A program made the translations under genes and the position numbers. A stretch of 64,000 nucleotides of DNA from Streptomyces cirratus. GTDB taxonomy: Bacteria; Actinomycetota; Actinomycetes; Streptomycetales; Streptomycetaceae. Where the stretch lies: the NCBI RefSeq assembly GCF_014650775.1, contig NZ_BMVP01000002.1, forward strand, positions 806,001 through 870,000, given 5' to 3'. Shown here in pieces: positions 50,792-59,040 of the stretch. Positions within the stretch are counted from its first letter, which is position 1, and each line of letters opens with the position of its first letter. The notes beneath the pieces were generated by a model. The model did not search any database, was not told where the DNA came from, and worked only from the letters and a program-made list of their open reading frames with translations.

Positions 50792-51133
50792 GTGCGCGGG
50801 GTGAGCGTCCGCGTGCTGAAGCAGACCGGCTGCGGACCGTACGCGTACGTCGTCCTCGACTTCGAGCCGCCCGGCCCCGGCGGCGGGGCGGAGTTCCTGC
50901 ACGCCGTGCCGGGGTCGCGGCTGCCCGGCGGGTTCCTGCCCGCCCTGTGGGAGGGCGTCCGGGAAGGGCTCGGCGGGGTGGCGGCGAGCGCGCTGCTCAC
51001 CGACGGGGGCTTCCACGAGGTGGACTCCCGCGGCGCGGGCTACCGTGAGGCCGGCCTGTACGCGGGCCGGGCCGCGCTCGCGGCCGTAGGGCGGGGCTTC
51101 ACGCCCCGGGCGCGCCCCGGAGGCCGTGCATGA
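50792..51133 (+). CDS. Stand-alone EF-G domain IV-like protein
   Basis: 113 residues. RVLKQTGCGPYAYVVLDFEP, then LPGGFLPALWEGVREGL, then LLTDGGFHEVDSRGAGYREAG follow the landmarks of EF-G/TetM domain IV (GGRGQYGHVVL, VPREYIPAVEEGIREAM, TLVDGSYHEVDSSEMAF). G domain and domains III and V are missing, and upstream in-frame sequence shows no EF-G remnant. GTG 50792 is tentative; no clear SD. The 3' end overlaps the TetR gene on the other strand by 35 bases. It may bind the ribosomal A site or just reuse the fold; that is unknown. Confidence 0.7.
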   Translation: MRGVSVRVLKQTGCGPYAYVVLDFEPPGPGGGAEFLHAVPGSRLPGGFLPALWEGVREGLGGVAASALLTDGGFHEVDSRGAGYREAGLYAGRAALAAVGRGFTPRARPGGRA

Positions 51134-51749
51134 GGAGCGTCGTGAAGGCGGCGACCCAGAGTTCGTCCACCGGTTCGCAGCTCACCAGCGCCCGGTGGAC
51201 CACCGTGCCCGCGATGACGTCGAAGATCAGGTCGGTGGTGTGCCCGGTGAGCGACTCGTCCTCCTCGTACGGGAGTTCCCCGCGGGCCTGCGCACGTTCG
51301 CGTCCCAGTACGACGAGACGTTTCTGCCGGTCGACGATCGCCGACCGGATCCGGTCGCGCAGCGCCGGGTCCCGGGTGGACTCGGCGACCACCGCCATCA
51401 GGGCCGTACGGGCCTCCGGGCGCCCCAGCAGCTGCGCGAACTGGAGCACCACGTGCTCGATGTCGGCTTCGAGCGAGCCCCGGTCGGGAAGTTCCAGCGC
51501 GTCGAAGAGCTCCGCGACCGCGTCCACCACCAGCTCGTTCTTGCCCGCCCAGCGCCGGTAGAGGGTGGTCTTCGCGACCCCCGCCCGGGCCGATACGTCC
51601 CCCATCGTCAGCTTCGACCAGCCCAGCTCCACCAGCGCCTCCCGCGTCGCCGCCAGGATCGCCGCGTCCGCCGCCGCGCTGCGGGGACGGCCGGTGCGGC
51701 CGGGCGGGGAGCTGGGGCCGGGGCTGGGGTTGCGCATGGCCGAGACCAT
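51099..51749 (-). CDS. TetR-family regulator
   Basis: 216 residues. N-terminal HTH: ILAATREALVELGWSKLTMGDVSARAGVAKTTLYRRWAGKNELVVDAV; helical ligand domain follows. Start ATG 51749 or ATG 51737 (MRNPSPG). It is divergent from the thioredoxin-TPR gene with a near-ideal operator in between, implying autoregulation and control of that gene. Confidence 0.9.
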   Translation of the reverse strand: MVSAMRNPSPGPSSPPGRTGRPRSAAADAAILAATREALVELGWSKLTMGDVSARAGVAKTTLYRRWAGKNELVVDAVAELFDALELPDRGSLEADIEHVVLQFAQLLGRPEARTALMAVVAESTRDPALRDRIRSAIVDRQKRLVVLGRERAQARGELPYEEDESLTGHTTDLIFDVIAGTVVHRALVSCEPVDELWVAAFTTLLMHGLRGAPGA

Positions 51750-51833
51750 ACCCGCCAGTAGGGCAGCGGCCGGGACCCCGCTCGCTGTGGTTCAGATCAC
51801 GGCACCCGGATGCCCGCACGGGGTCCCCGCGAG

Positions 51834-51856
51834 TTACGCTACGGCTCGTAGCGTAA
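51834..51856. promoter_or_regulatory. Operator between the TetR and CnoX-like genes
   Basis: ttacgctacg (51834-51843), gct, cgtagcgtaa (51847-51856): perfect 10-bp arms around a 3-bp spacer. Typical TetR operator in a 239-base divergent promoter region. Confidence 0.8.
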
Positions 51857-51988
51857 GAGCGACAACCACGCGAAGCTACAGGCGCCAGGTGGGGACCCGG
51901 CGCCACAGGGGGACACCGGCGCGGTAATTTCCGGGCCGGCTTGCCCGATCTTTTTCGTCGGCGCGCGCACACGGGGGAGGATGTACGC

Positions 51989-52981
51989 ATGCAGCCCAGA
52001 AACATGTCCATGAGCGGCGTCGTCGACCTCGCCGCGGTGAAGGCGGCCGCCGACGCGAAGGCCAAGGCCGAGCAGGCGCGCGCCGAGGCGGCCCGGCAGG
52101 GCGGCGGCGCGTCCGCCGGCGCCGTACCGCCGTCCGCACTCGTCATCGACGTAGACGAGGCCGCCTTCGACAGCACCGTCATCCGCCTCTCCGACCAGGT
52201 TCCGGTCGTCCTCGACTTCTGGGCCGAGTGGTGCGAGCCGTGCAAGCAGCTCGGCCCGCTGCTGGAGCGGCTGACCGTCGAGGCGAACGGCCGGCTCGTA
52301 CTGGCCAAGATCGACGTCGACGCCAACCAGATGCTGATGCAGCAGTTCGGCATCCAGGGCATCCCGGCCGTCTTCGCCGTGGTGGCCGGCCAGGTGCTGC
52401 CGCTGTTCCAGGGCGCGGCCCCGGAGCAGGAGATCCGCGCGACGCTGGCCCAGCTGGTCCAGGTCGCCGAAGAACGCTTCGGCCTGCTCGGGCTCCAGGT
52501 CGACCCGGCCGCCGAAGGCGCCCCGGAGCCGGCCGCGGCCTCCGCCGCCGGTCCCGCCGCCGGTCCGTACGACGCGCTGCTGGAGGCGGCGGTCGTGGCG
52601 CTGGACGCCGGTGACCTGGCCGGAGCGGTGCAGGCGTACAAGAACGTGCTGGTCGACGACCCCGGCAACACCGAGGCGAAGCTGGGGCTGGCCCAGGCCG
52701 AGCTGCTCTCCCGGGTCCAGCACATGGATCCGCAGGCGGTGCGCGCGGCGGCGGCCGGGAATCCGAAGGACCCGCAGGCGCAGATCGCCGCGGCGGACCT
52801 CGATCTGGTCGGCGGCCACGTGGAGGACGCCTTCGGGCGCCTCGTGGACACGGTGCGCGTGACGTTCGGTGAGGACCGGGACGCCGTACGGCTGCGGCTG
52901 CTGGAGCTGTTCGAGGTCATCGGCGCGGACGACCCGAGGGTCTCGGCGGCCCGGACTGCGCTGGCCCGGGTGCTGTTCTAG
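51989..52981 (+). CDS. Thioredoxin-TPR protein (CnoX/YbbN family)
   Basis: Redox co-chaperone family. 330 residues: an Ala/Gln/Lys-rich N-terminal helix, a thioredoxin domain with an intact WCEPC (C82, C85), the cis-Pro in IQGIPAVFAV, and a C-terminal TPR region (about 190-330; YDALLEAAVVALDAGDLAGAVQAYKNVL). ATG 51989 after ggggagg. The E. coli member lacks the resolving Cys pair, whereas here CXXC could be active. Divergent TetR suggests ligand-controlled expression. Confidence 0.9.
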   Translation: MQPRNMSMSGVVDLAAVKAAADAKAKAEQARAEAARQGGGASAGAVPPSALVIDVDEAAFDSTVIRLSDQVPVVLDFWAEWCEPCKQLGPLLERLTVEANGRLVLAKIDVDANQMLMQQFGIQGIPAVFAVVAGQVLPLFQGAAPEQEIRATLAQLVQVAEERFGLLGLQVDPAAEGAPEPAAASAAGPAAGPYDALLEAAVVALDAGDLAGAVQAYKNVLVDDPGNTEAKLGLAQAELLSRVQHMDPQAVRAAAAGNPKDPQAQIAAADLDLVGGHVEDAFGRLVDTVRVTFGEDRDAVRLRLLELFEVIGADDPRVSAARTALARVLF

Positions 52982-53031
52982 GCGGCGTGTCGCGGGTGGT
53001 GCGCCACCGGCGATTTGTTGACACGGAGATA

Positions 53032-53077
53032 AACAGCGGCCGCGCTTTGCCAAAACTTGGCAATCGCGGCTGCTGTT
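53032..53077 (+). other. Long hairpin in the 581-base gap after the CnoX-like gene
   Basis: aacagcggccgcg (53032-53044) pairs with 53065-53077 at 12 of 13 positions; an inner dyad ttgccaa/ttggcaa (53047-53063) closes it. It lies 51 bases after the stop, and may be the terminator or an independent structure. Elsewhere in 52982-53562 I find dyads ttact/agtaa (53076-53088) and the site at 53201, but no convincing gene. Confidence 0.65.
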
Positions 53078-53200
53078 ACTCCCAGTAAATCGAACCCCGT
53101 GTTCTGTCCGGTTGGTTCGTATTCCTCCTCATTGTCGTGGCCCTGGGTAACACCCTGTGTTGCTGCCCGACGACGGCGCGCCGCACCGTGGTTATCCAGC

Positions 53201-53218
53201 CGTTACCCGCCAGTAACG
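53201..53218. promoter_or_regulatory. Inverted repeat cgttac-N6-gtaacg upstream of the DUF6230 gene
   Basis: Perfect 6-bp arms. It lies about 345 bases before the start and could be an operator; the regulator is unknown. Confidence 0.4.
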
Positions 53219-53562
53219 AACCCCCTTGTGTACAGGCCGGGAATGGACCACGATCGGCGACGCTCGGTCCTTCCCGCAGAGCCGCTCATCCGGAGCCGCG
53301 GCGAGGGTCCCCACCGAGCCGGCCGGTGGCAGTGGCACCGGCCGTAGGACAGGGGGGTCTTCGCCGCACCGGCGGAGCCTGTCCTCCTGGTTGCGCGAAC
53401 GCGTGGCCCAGTGGTTGTCGCTCGGGGGTGAACGCCGGTGTACGCGACGCGGCTCTGCTGCGGCTCGGGCACCTGCGCTCCTTCCCGAGGACGTAGCACT
53501 TCTCCCATCCCAGGACGGGCACGGCCCGGACCGGAGATGTACGTCCGAGAAGGAGGAACAAG

Positions 53563-54213
53563 ATGAGTTCTCAGGTTCGTGGTGGGACCAGATGGAAGCG
53601 CTTCGCGCTCGTCATGGTGCCGAGCATCGCGGCCACGGCCGCGGTCGGTGTGGGACTGGCGCAGGGTGCCCTCGCGGCGTCCTTCAGCGTCTCCGGCCAG
53701 GACTTCAAGGTCTCGGCCGACAAGCTGGACGGTGACGACCTGCTGCAGTACGGCAGCGTTGCCAAGGGCAAGGGCCTCGACGGCAAGGACGCGGCGCACC
53801 CGGTCACCATCTCCGGGTTCCGGCACGCCGAGATCACCAACATGTGCCAGTCGCTGGTGACGCCGATCCCCGGCCTCGGCGCGATCACGATGAAGCTCCA
53901 GACCGGCAACAAGGGCAAGCCCGCGGTCGCGGAGAACATCTACCTGGACGTCGCCGAGCTCGACACCGACGCCACGTTCACCAACCTCGACATCGGTGTC
54001 GCGGTGGACGCGGCGGCCGACAAGGACCACCCCACCGCGCCGCAGGCCGGCACGGTGGCCAACGGTGCCCTGTTCTCGCAGCGCGCCAAGAAGGCCGTGC
54101 TGACGAACGTGCGCCAGAAGGCGTGGGCGACGACGGCGGGCACCTTCACGCTGCCCGACCTCAAGCTGCGTCTGCTCAGCGGTGACCAGCCGTGCTACCA
54201 GGACGAGAAGTAG
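53563..54213 (+). CDS. DUF6230 exported protein
   Basis: 216 residues. A basic N-terminus and one hydrophobic segment (FALVMVPSIAATAAVGVGLAQGALA) look like a signal peptide or anchor; the rest is a beta-rich domain (ASFSVSGQDFKVSADKL). Two late cysteines may form a disulfide. Some databases call relatives cholesterol esterase without support. SD aaggagg precedes ATG 53563. Confidence 0.85.
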   Translation: MSSQVRGGTRWKRFALVMVPSIAATAAVGVGLAQGALAASFSVSGQDFKVSADKLDGDDLLQYGSVAKGKGLDGKDAAHPVTISGFRHAEITNMCQSLVTPIPGLGAITMKLQTGNKGKPAVAENIYLDVAELDTDATFTNLDIGVAVDAAADKDHPTAPQAGTVANGALFSQRAKKAVLTNVRQKAWATTAGTFTLPDLKLRLLSGDQPCYQDEK

Positions 54214-54321
54214 TCGTTCCCGGCAGGTGAGCGGTAGAGGCGGGCGGTGGCGGCCGTCGCCGCCCGTCCCTCCGAGCACCACAGAGTTCTCCGTACCACC
54301 GTTTCCAGGGAGCTGTTGTCC

Positions 54322-54891
54322 ATGAACCCCCAGGCCCCGGTTCGCGCCGCAGACGACGCTTGGCTCACCGTGGTGTACTACCGCTTCCGCGCCTGGAGGG
54401 GCGGCCGGCCCTTCTGGGCGGGCCTGTTCACTCTCATCGGCGGTTTTCCCATCGCGTACTTCCCCTACGCGGACCTCCGGCTGGGCAACATCACCATCGC
54501 CATGGCGACCACCGCGGGCGCGGGTTCGCTGATCATCGGCATCCTGCTGATGACCCTCGGCGTGGCCCTCTGGTTCCAGCAGGGCATCCGGGTCTTCGCC
54601 GGTGTGGCGTCGATCCTCCTCGCCCTGGTGTCCCTGCCGGTGTCCAACCTCGGCGGTTTCTTCATCGGCTTCCTGTTCTCGCTGCTCGGCGGGGCGCTCG
54701 CGCTGTCGTGGGCACCGGGCAAGCCGGCCGGACCCGAGGCCGAGGCCGAAGGGGTGACGGACCACGCGCCGGCGTACGCGGACGCCCCCGTGGGCGGCGT
54801 CCCCGGTCAGCGCGGCATGGAGACGGCCTACCCGAGCTACCCGAGCGAGACGACTGCCCACGCCGATGGCGGGAGGAACAGTGCGGGGTGA
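54322..54891 (+). CDS. DUF6114 membrane protein
   Basis: 189 residues with four helices (about 33-150; FWAGLFTLIGGFPIAYFPYA, AMATTAGAGSLIIGILLMTLGVALWF), and a polar C-terminal tail of about 40 residues. ATG 54322. It overlaps the next gene by 11 bases, so the three genes probably form one operon. Confidence 0.85.
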   Translation: MNPQAPVRAADDAWLTVVYYRFRAWRGGRPFWAGLFTLIGGFPIAYFPYADLRLGNITIAMATTAGAGSLIIGILLMTLGVALWFQQGIRVFAGVASILLALVSLPVSNLGGFFIGFLFSLLGGALALSWAPGKPAGPEAEAEGVTDHAPAYADAPVGGVPGQRGMETAYPSYPSETTAHADGGRNSAG

Positions 54892-56179
54892 CGAGACGCA
54901 GCAGGGCGTGGTCCCTGACGCGCAGTCCCGCGAAAGAAGGGGTCCGCGGCACGCGGCGCCCCGGAAGTCGCTGCTGAACAAGATCCAGATACCCGTCGGC
55001 AAGACGATGGCGCTGGCGGCGATGCCGACGGCCGTGTTCGTCGGGATGGGCCTCGCCCCGAAGCTGGCCCTGGCCGACGACAAGGACATCCCCTTCGCGC
55101 CCGGCCCGTGTGTGACCCGCTCCGACGAGCCCACGCAGTCGGCGTCCCCGACGCCGTCCGGCTCGCCCTCCACCTCCGCCTCGCCCTCGCCCGGCGCGTC
55201 CGCGTCACCCGGCGCGAGCGCGGCACCGAAGCCCGGGCCGACCCCGTCGGCTTCGAAGCCCGCCGCCGAGGCTCCGAAGTCGGTGCCGAAGCAGAGCGCC
55301 CCGCAGTCCGCCTCTCCCTCGCCCTCGGCGTCCGCGCCGGCGGCGAAGCCGAAGAACCCGCTGGACCCGCTGGGTGTCGGCGACGCGCTCTCGGGCCTGG
55401 TCGGAGGGCTCACCAAGCCCCTCCAGGACGCGACGAAGCCGGCCACCCCGGCGACTCCCGCGCCCACCAAGACCGCCACGCCCGCCCCGGACCCCTCCGC
55501 GGACGCGATCCGCGAGGCGGCCAAGAAGGCGGGCGCCTCGGTCCAGGAGCTGCCGCAGGACGTCAAGGACACCGCCAAGACCCCGAAGGACGAGACGGGC
55601 AAGACGGGCAAGACGGCCGGCGACGGGCCGACGGCCTCGCCCTCCCCGTCCGGTTCCCCCGCGGCGGCCAAGGACGCGGACGGGAAGGAACCCTTCCCCT
55701 GCCCGACCTACGACGCCAAGGCCCTCGCCGACGCCTCCCTGGAGCAGGGCATCCCGCTGCTGCCGGACGAGCCGTGGTACCTCGACAGTTCGATGCTGAC
55801 CCTCTACGGCCTGGACTACGCGGGCATCGTCGAGGTGAAGACGGCGGGCGGCAAGACCAAGAAGGTCCTCAAGTTCACCGCGGACTCCCTGGACATCAAG
55901 GACCTCTACCAGACGGTCGGCAAGACGGGCAACGTCGCCCACCTCAAGTCCCGCCCGGGCTCGACGTCCACGATCCGCGGCGGCAAGGTGACGATGTACA
56001 CCGAGAGCCTCAAGGGGAACCTGTTCGGGCTGATCCCGATCGAGTTCACCCCGAACTCCCCGCCGCCCCTGAACGTCCCCTTCGCGTTCTTCACCAACGT
56101 CAAGGTCGTCCAGGCCGGCCAGTTCGGCGGCAACCTCACGGTCCCGGGCCTGCACAACTACGTCGGTCCCCCGGAGTAA
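54881..56179 (+). CDS. Exported protein with Ser/Pro-rich linker and C-terminal DUF6230-like domain
   Basis: 432 residues. N-terminal basic region, then a signal-like helix (MALAAMPTAVFVGMGLAPKLALA). A long Ser/Pro/Ala/Lys linker (about 75-260) precedes a compact C-terminal domain (FPCPTYDAKALADASLEQGIPL ... VPFAFFTNVKVVQAGQFGG). GTG 54881 with gggagg upstream; in-frame start 54866 is less likely. Function unknown; genetic linkage with DUF6230 and DUF6114 suggests a surface complex. Confidence 0.8.
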   Translation: MRGDETQQGVVPDAQSRERRGPRHAAPRKSLLNKIQIPVGKTMALAAMPTAVFVGMGLAPKLALADDKDIPFAPGPCVTRSDEPTQSASPTPSGSPSTSASPSPGASASPGASAAPKPGPTPSASKPAAEAPKSVPKQSAPQSASPSPSASAPAAKPKNPLDPLGVGDALSGLVGGLTKPLQDATKPATPATPAPTKTATPAPDPSADAIREAAKKAGASVQELPQDVKDTAKTPKDETGKTGKTAGDGPTASPSPSGSPAAAKDADGKEPFPCPTYDAKALADASLEQGIPLLPDEPWYLDSSMLTLYGLDYAGIVEVKTAGGKTKKVLKFTADSLDIKDLYQTVGKTGNVAHLKSRPGSTSTIRGGKVTMYTESLKGNLFGLIPIEFTPNSPPPLNVPFAFFTNVKVVQAGQFGGNLTVPGLHNYVGPPE

Positions 56180-56193
56180 CCCGAGAAATGAAG

Positions 56194-56230
56194 CGAAGCT
56201 CCCGGCGGCGTTGCGCTGCCGGGAGCTTCG
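56194..56230. terminator. Bidirectional terminator between the exported-protein gene and pyk
   Basis: cgaagctcccggc (56194-56206) and gccgggagcttcg (56218-56230): a perfect 13-bp stem with an 11-base loop in the convergent gap. Confidence 0.88.
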
Positions 56231-56275
56231 TCGTGCCGTCCTCGGTCTCTGTGCGGCAGAGGAGGAGCGGGTGGG

Positions 56276-57706
56276 TCAGGCGCTGAGTGCGCCGCCCAGG
56301 TGGTGGACGCGGACCATGTTGGTCGTGCCCGGGACGCCGGGGGGAGAGCCGGCCGTGATCACCATGGTGTCGCCGGTGTTGTAGCGGCCGAGCTTGAGCA
56401 GCTCGCCGTCCACCAGGTCGACCATCGCGTCCGTGGTGTCCACGTGCGGGACGATGTAGGACTCGACGCCCCAGCTCAGCGTGAGCTGGTTGCGGGTGTT
56501 CTGGTCCGTGGTGAAGGCCAGGATCGGCTGCTGCACGCGGTAGCGCGAGAGCCGCCGGGCCGTGTCGCCGGACTGGGTGAAGGCGATCAGCGCCTTGCCG
56601 CCGAGGAAGTCGGCGATCTCGCAGGCCGCGCGGGCGACGGAGCCGCCCTGCGTACGGGGCTTCTTGCCCGGGACCAGCGGCTGGAGGCCCTTGGACAGGA
56701 GCTCCTCCTCCGCCGCCGCGACGATCTTCGACATCGTCTTGACGGTCTCGATCGGGTAGGCGCCGACCGAGGACTCCGCCGACAGCATGACCGCGTCCGC
56801 GCCGTCCAGGATCGCGTTGGCGACGTCGGACGCCTCCGCGCGGGTGGGGCGGGAGTTGGTGATCATCGATTCCATCATCTGGGTCGCGACGATCACCGGC
56901 TTGGCGTTGCGGCGGCACATCTCGATGAGCCGCTTCTGCACCATCGGCACCTTTTCGAGCGGGTACTCGACGGCCAGGTCGCCACGGGCCACCATGACGG
57001 CGTCGAAGGCGTCCACCACGGCGGCCATGTTCTCGACGGCCTGCGGCTTCTCCACCTTGGCGATGACGGGGACCCGGCGGCCGACCTCGTCCATCACCTT
57101 GTGGACGTCCTTGACGTCGTTGGCGTCGCGCACGAAGGACAGGGCGACCATGTCGCAGCCCATCCGCAGCGCGAAGCGCAGGTCGTCGATGTCCTTCTCC
57201 GACAGGGCCGGGACGTTCACGGCCGCGCCGGGCAGGTTGATGCCCTTGTGGTCCGAGATGACACCGCCCTCGATGACGATGGTCTTGACGCGGACGGCGT
57301 CGACCTCGGTGACCCGCAGCTCGACGTTGCCGTCGTTGATCAGGATCGGGTCGCCCTTGGCGACGTCGCCCGGCAGGCCCTTGTAGGTGGTGCCGCAGAT
57401 GGACTTGTCGCCCGGGACGTCCTCGACGGTGATGGTGAACTCGTCACCGCGCACCAGCTCGACGGGACCCTCGGCGAAGGTCTCCAGACGGATCTTCGGG
57501 CCCTGGAGGTCGGCGAGGACGCCGATGGCGCGCCCGGTGTCCTCGGAGACCTTCCGGACGCGGTCGTACCGCTCCTGGTGTTCTGCCTGGGATCCGTGGC
57601 TGAAGTTGAATCGGGCCACGTTCATGCCTGCCTCGGTGAGCGCTTTCAGCTGCTCATACGAGTCGACGGCGGGGCCCAGCGTGCAGACGATTTTGGAACG
57701 GCGCAT
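56276..57706 (-). CDS. pyk: Pyruvate kinase
   Basis: Last ATP-forming step of glycolysis. 476 residues: MRRSKIVCTLGPAVDS, NVARFNFSHGSQAEH, LADLQGPKIRLE, the metal site VMVARGDLAVEYP, and ATQMMESMITNSRPTRAEASDVANAILDGAD. The signature RGDL is followed by Ala rather than the usual Gly. ATG 57706; a TAGGAT hexamer ends 8 bases upstream. Confidence 0.97.
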   Translation of the reverse strand: MRRSKIVCTLGPAVDSYEQLKALTEAGMNVARFNFSHGSQAEHQERYDRVRKVSEDTGRAIGVLADLQGPKIRLETFAEGPVELVRGDEFTITVEDVPGDKSICGTTYKGLPGDVAKGDPILINDGNVELRVTEVDAVRVKTIVIEGGVISDHKGINLPGAAVNVPALSEKDIDDLRFALRMGCDMVALSFVRDANDVKDVHKVMDEVGRRVPVIAKVEKPQAVENMAAVVDAFDAVMVARGDLAVEYPLEKVPMVQKRLIEMCRRNAKPVIVATQMMESMITNSRPTRAEASDVANAILDGADAVMLSAESSVGAYPIETVKTMSKIVAAAEEELLSKGLQPLVPGKKPRTQGGSVARAACEIADFLGGKALIAFTQSGDTARRLSRYRVQQPILAFTTDQNTRNQLTLSWGVESYIVPHVDTTDAMVDLVDGELLKLGRYNTGDTMVITAGSPPGVPGTTNMVRVHHLGGALSA

Positions 57707-57735
57707 GGAGCGGATCCTATCGGTTTGTTTCGTAG

Positions 57736-57747
57736 CGGAATATTCCG
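57736..57747. promoter_or_regulatory. 12-bp palindrome cggaatattccg upstream of pyk
   Basis: Perfect dyad in the 62-base ackA-pyk gap, about 30 bases before the pyk start. It may be an operator; no regulator is suggested by the sequence. Confidence 0.45.
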
Positions 57748-57768
57748 TCTGGTGGAAAGTCCAAGTGA

Positions 57769-58983
57769 CTACTGGGTAACCAGCGCGTAGACCTGGGCGG
57801 CGATCTCCAGCTCCTCATCCGTCGGTACCACGGCCACGGCCACCCGGGCGTGCGCCGCCGAGATCACCCGCGGCTGCGCCGAGCGCACCGCGTTGGCCTC
57901 CGGGTCGAGCGCGAGGCCCAGCTCGCTCAGCCCGTCCACCGCAGCCTCCCTGACCTGGTGGGCGTTCTCGCCGACCCCGGCCGTGAACGTCACCGCGTCC
58001 ACCCGCCCGAGCACGGCCGAGTAGGCGCCTATGTACTTCTTCAGCCGGTGGACGTACGCCGCGAACGCCGTCGACGCCGCCTCGTCCCCCTCGCCCGCGC
58101 GCCGCAGCACCTCGCGCATGTCGTTGTCGCCGCACATGCCCAGCAGACCGCTCTTCTTGTTCAGTAGCGAATCGATCTCATCCACCGAGAGGCCGCCTAC
58201 CCGCGACAGGTGGAAGATCACGGCCGGATCAAGATCACCCGACCGGGTCCCCATGACCAGCCCTTCCAGCGGGGTCAGGCCCATCGACGTCTCCACGCAG
58301 ACCCCGCCCCGCACGGCCGAGGCCGAGGCGCCGTTGCCCAGGTGCAGCACGATCACGTTGACGTCCTCCACCGGCCGTCCGAGGAGGGCGGCGGTCGCCC
58401 GCGACACGTAGGAGTGGGAGGTGCCGTGGAACCCGTACCGCCGGATGGAGTACTTCTGCGCCGTCTCGGCGTCGATCGCGTACCGGGCCGCGTACTCCGG
58501 CACCGTCGCGTGGAAGGCCGTGTCGAAGACGGCGACCTGCGGCAGATCGGCGCGCAGCGAGCGGGCCACCTCGATGCCGGTCACGTTGGCCGGGTTGTGC
58601 AGCGGGGCCAGCGGGATCAGGCTGCGGATCTCCGCCAGCACCTCGTCGTCGACCACCGTCGGCCGGGTGAAGCGGGTCCCTCCGTGCACCACCCGGTGGC
58701 CCACGGCGGCCAGTTCGGGGGAGTCCAGCCCCAGCCCGTCGGCGGCCAGCTCCGCCGCGACGACCCGCAGCGCGGCCTCGTGGTCGGCGACCGCCCCGGT
58801 GCGTTCGCGCTTGCCGCCTGCGGCGCCGGGTCCGGTCAGCGGCTCGTGCACGAGCCGGGACGTGCCCTCGCCGATGCGCTCGACCAGGCCGCCGGCGAGG
58901 CGGGAGGAGTCCGCCATGTCGAGCAGCTGGTACTTCAGCGAGGAGGAGCCGGAGTTGAGGACGAGGATGCGTGATGCGGTCAC
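57769..58983 (-). CDS. ackA: Acetate kinase
   Basis: Acetyl phosphate + ADP to acetate + ATP. 404 residues: LVLNSGSSSLKYQLL, GHRVVHGGTRF, FDTAFHATVPEYA, RRYGFHGTSHSYVS, VIVLHLGNGASASAV, FTAGVGENAHQVRE. GTG 58983 (VTASRILVLNSG) is preferred; in-frame GTG 59001 is an alternative. Directly downstream of pta. Confidence 0.95.
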   Translation of the reverse strand: MTASRILVLNSGSSSLKYQLLDMADSSRLAGGLVERIGEGTSRLVHEPLTGPGAAGGKRERTGAVADHEAALRVVAAELAADGLGLDSPELAAVGHRVVHGGTRFTRPTVVDDEVLAEIRSLIPLAPLHNPANVTGIEVARSLRADLPQVAVFDTAFHATVPEYAARYAIDAETAQKYSIRRYGFHGTSHSYVSRATAALLGRPVEDVNVIVLHLGNGASASAVRGGVCVETSMGLTPLEGLVMGTRSGDLDPAVIFHLSRVGGLSVDEIDSLLNKKSGLLGMCGDNDMREVLRRAGEGDEAASTAFAAYVHRLKKYIGAYSAVLGRVDAVTFTAGVGENAHQVREAAVDGLSELGLALDPEANAVRSAQPRVISAAHARVAVAVVPTDEELEIAAQVYALVTQ

Positions 58984-59040
58984 AGGTGCGGGAGCCTTCA
59001 CTGGTGAGGTGGTTGCCGAAACGGGCGTGGGACGTACGGG

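Noticed and set aside
53057..53347. 96-codon plus-strand frame in the gap before the DUF6230 gene
   Set aside because: It begins inside the long hairpin, has no SD, and its Arg/Pro/Ser-rich product has no recognisable feature.
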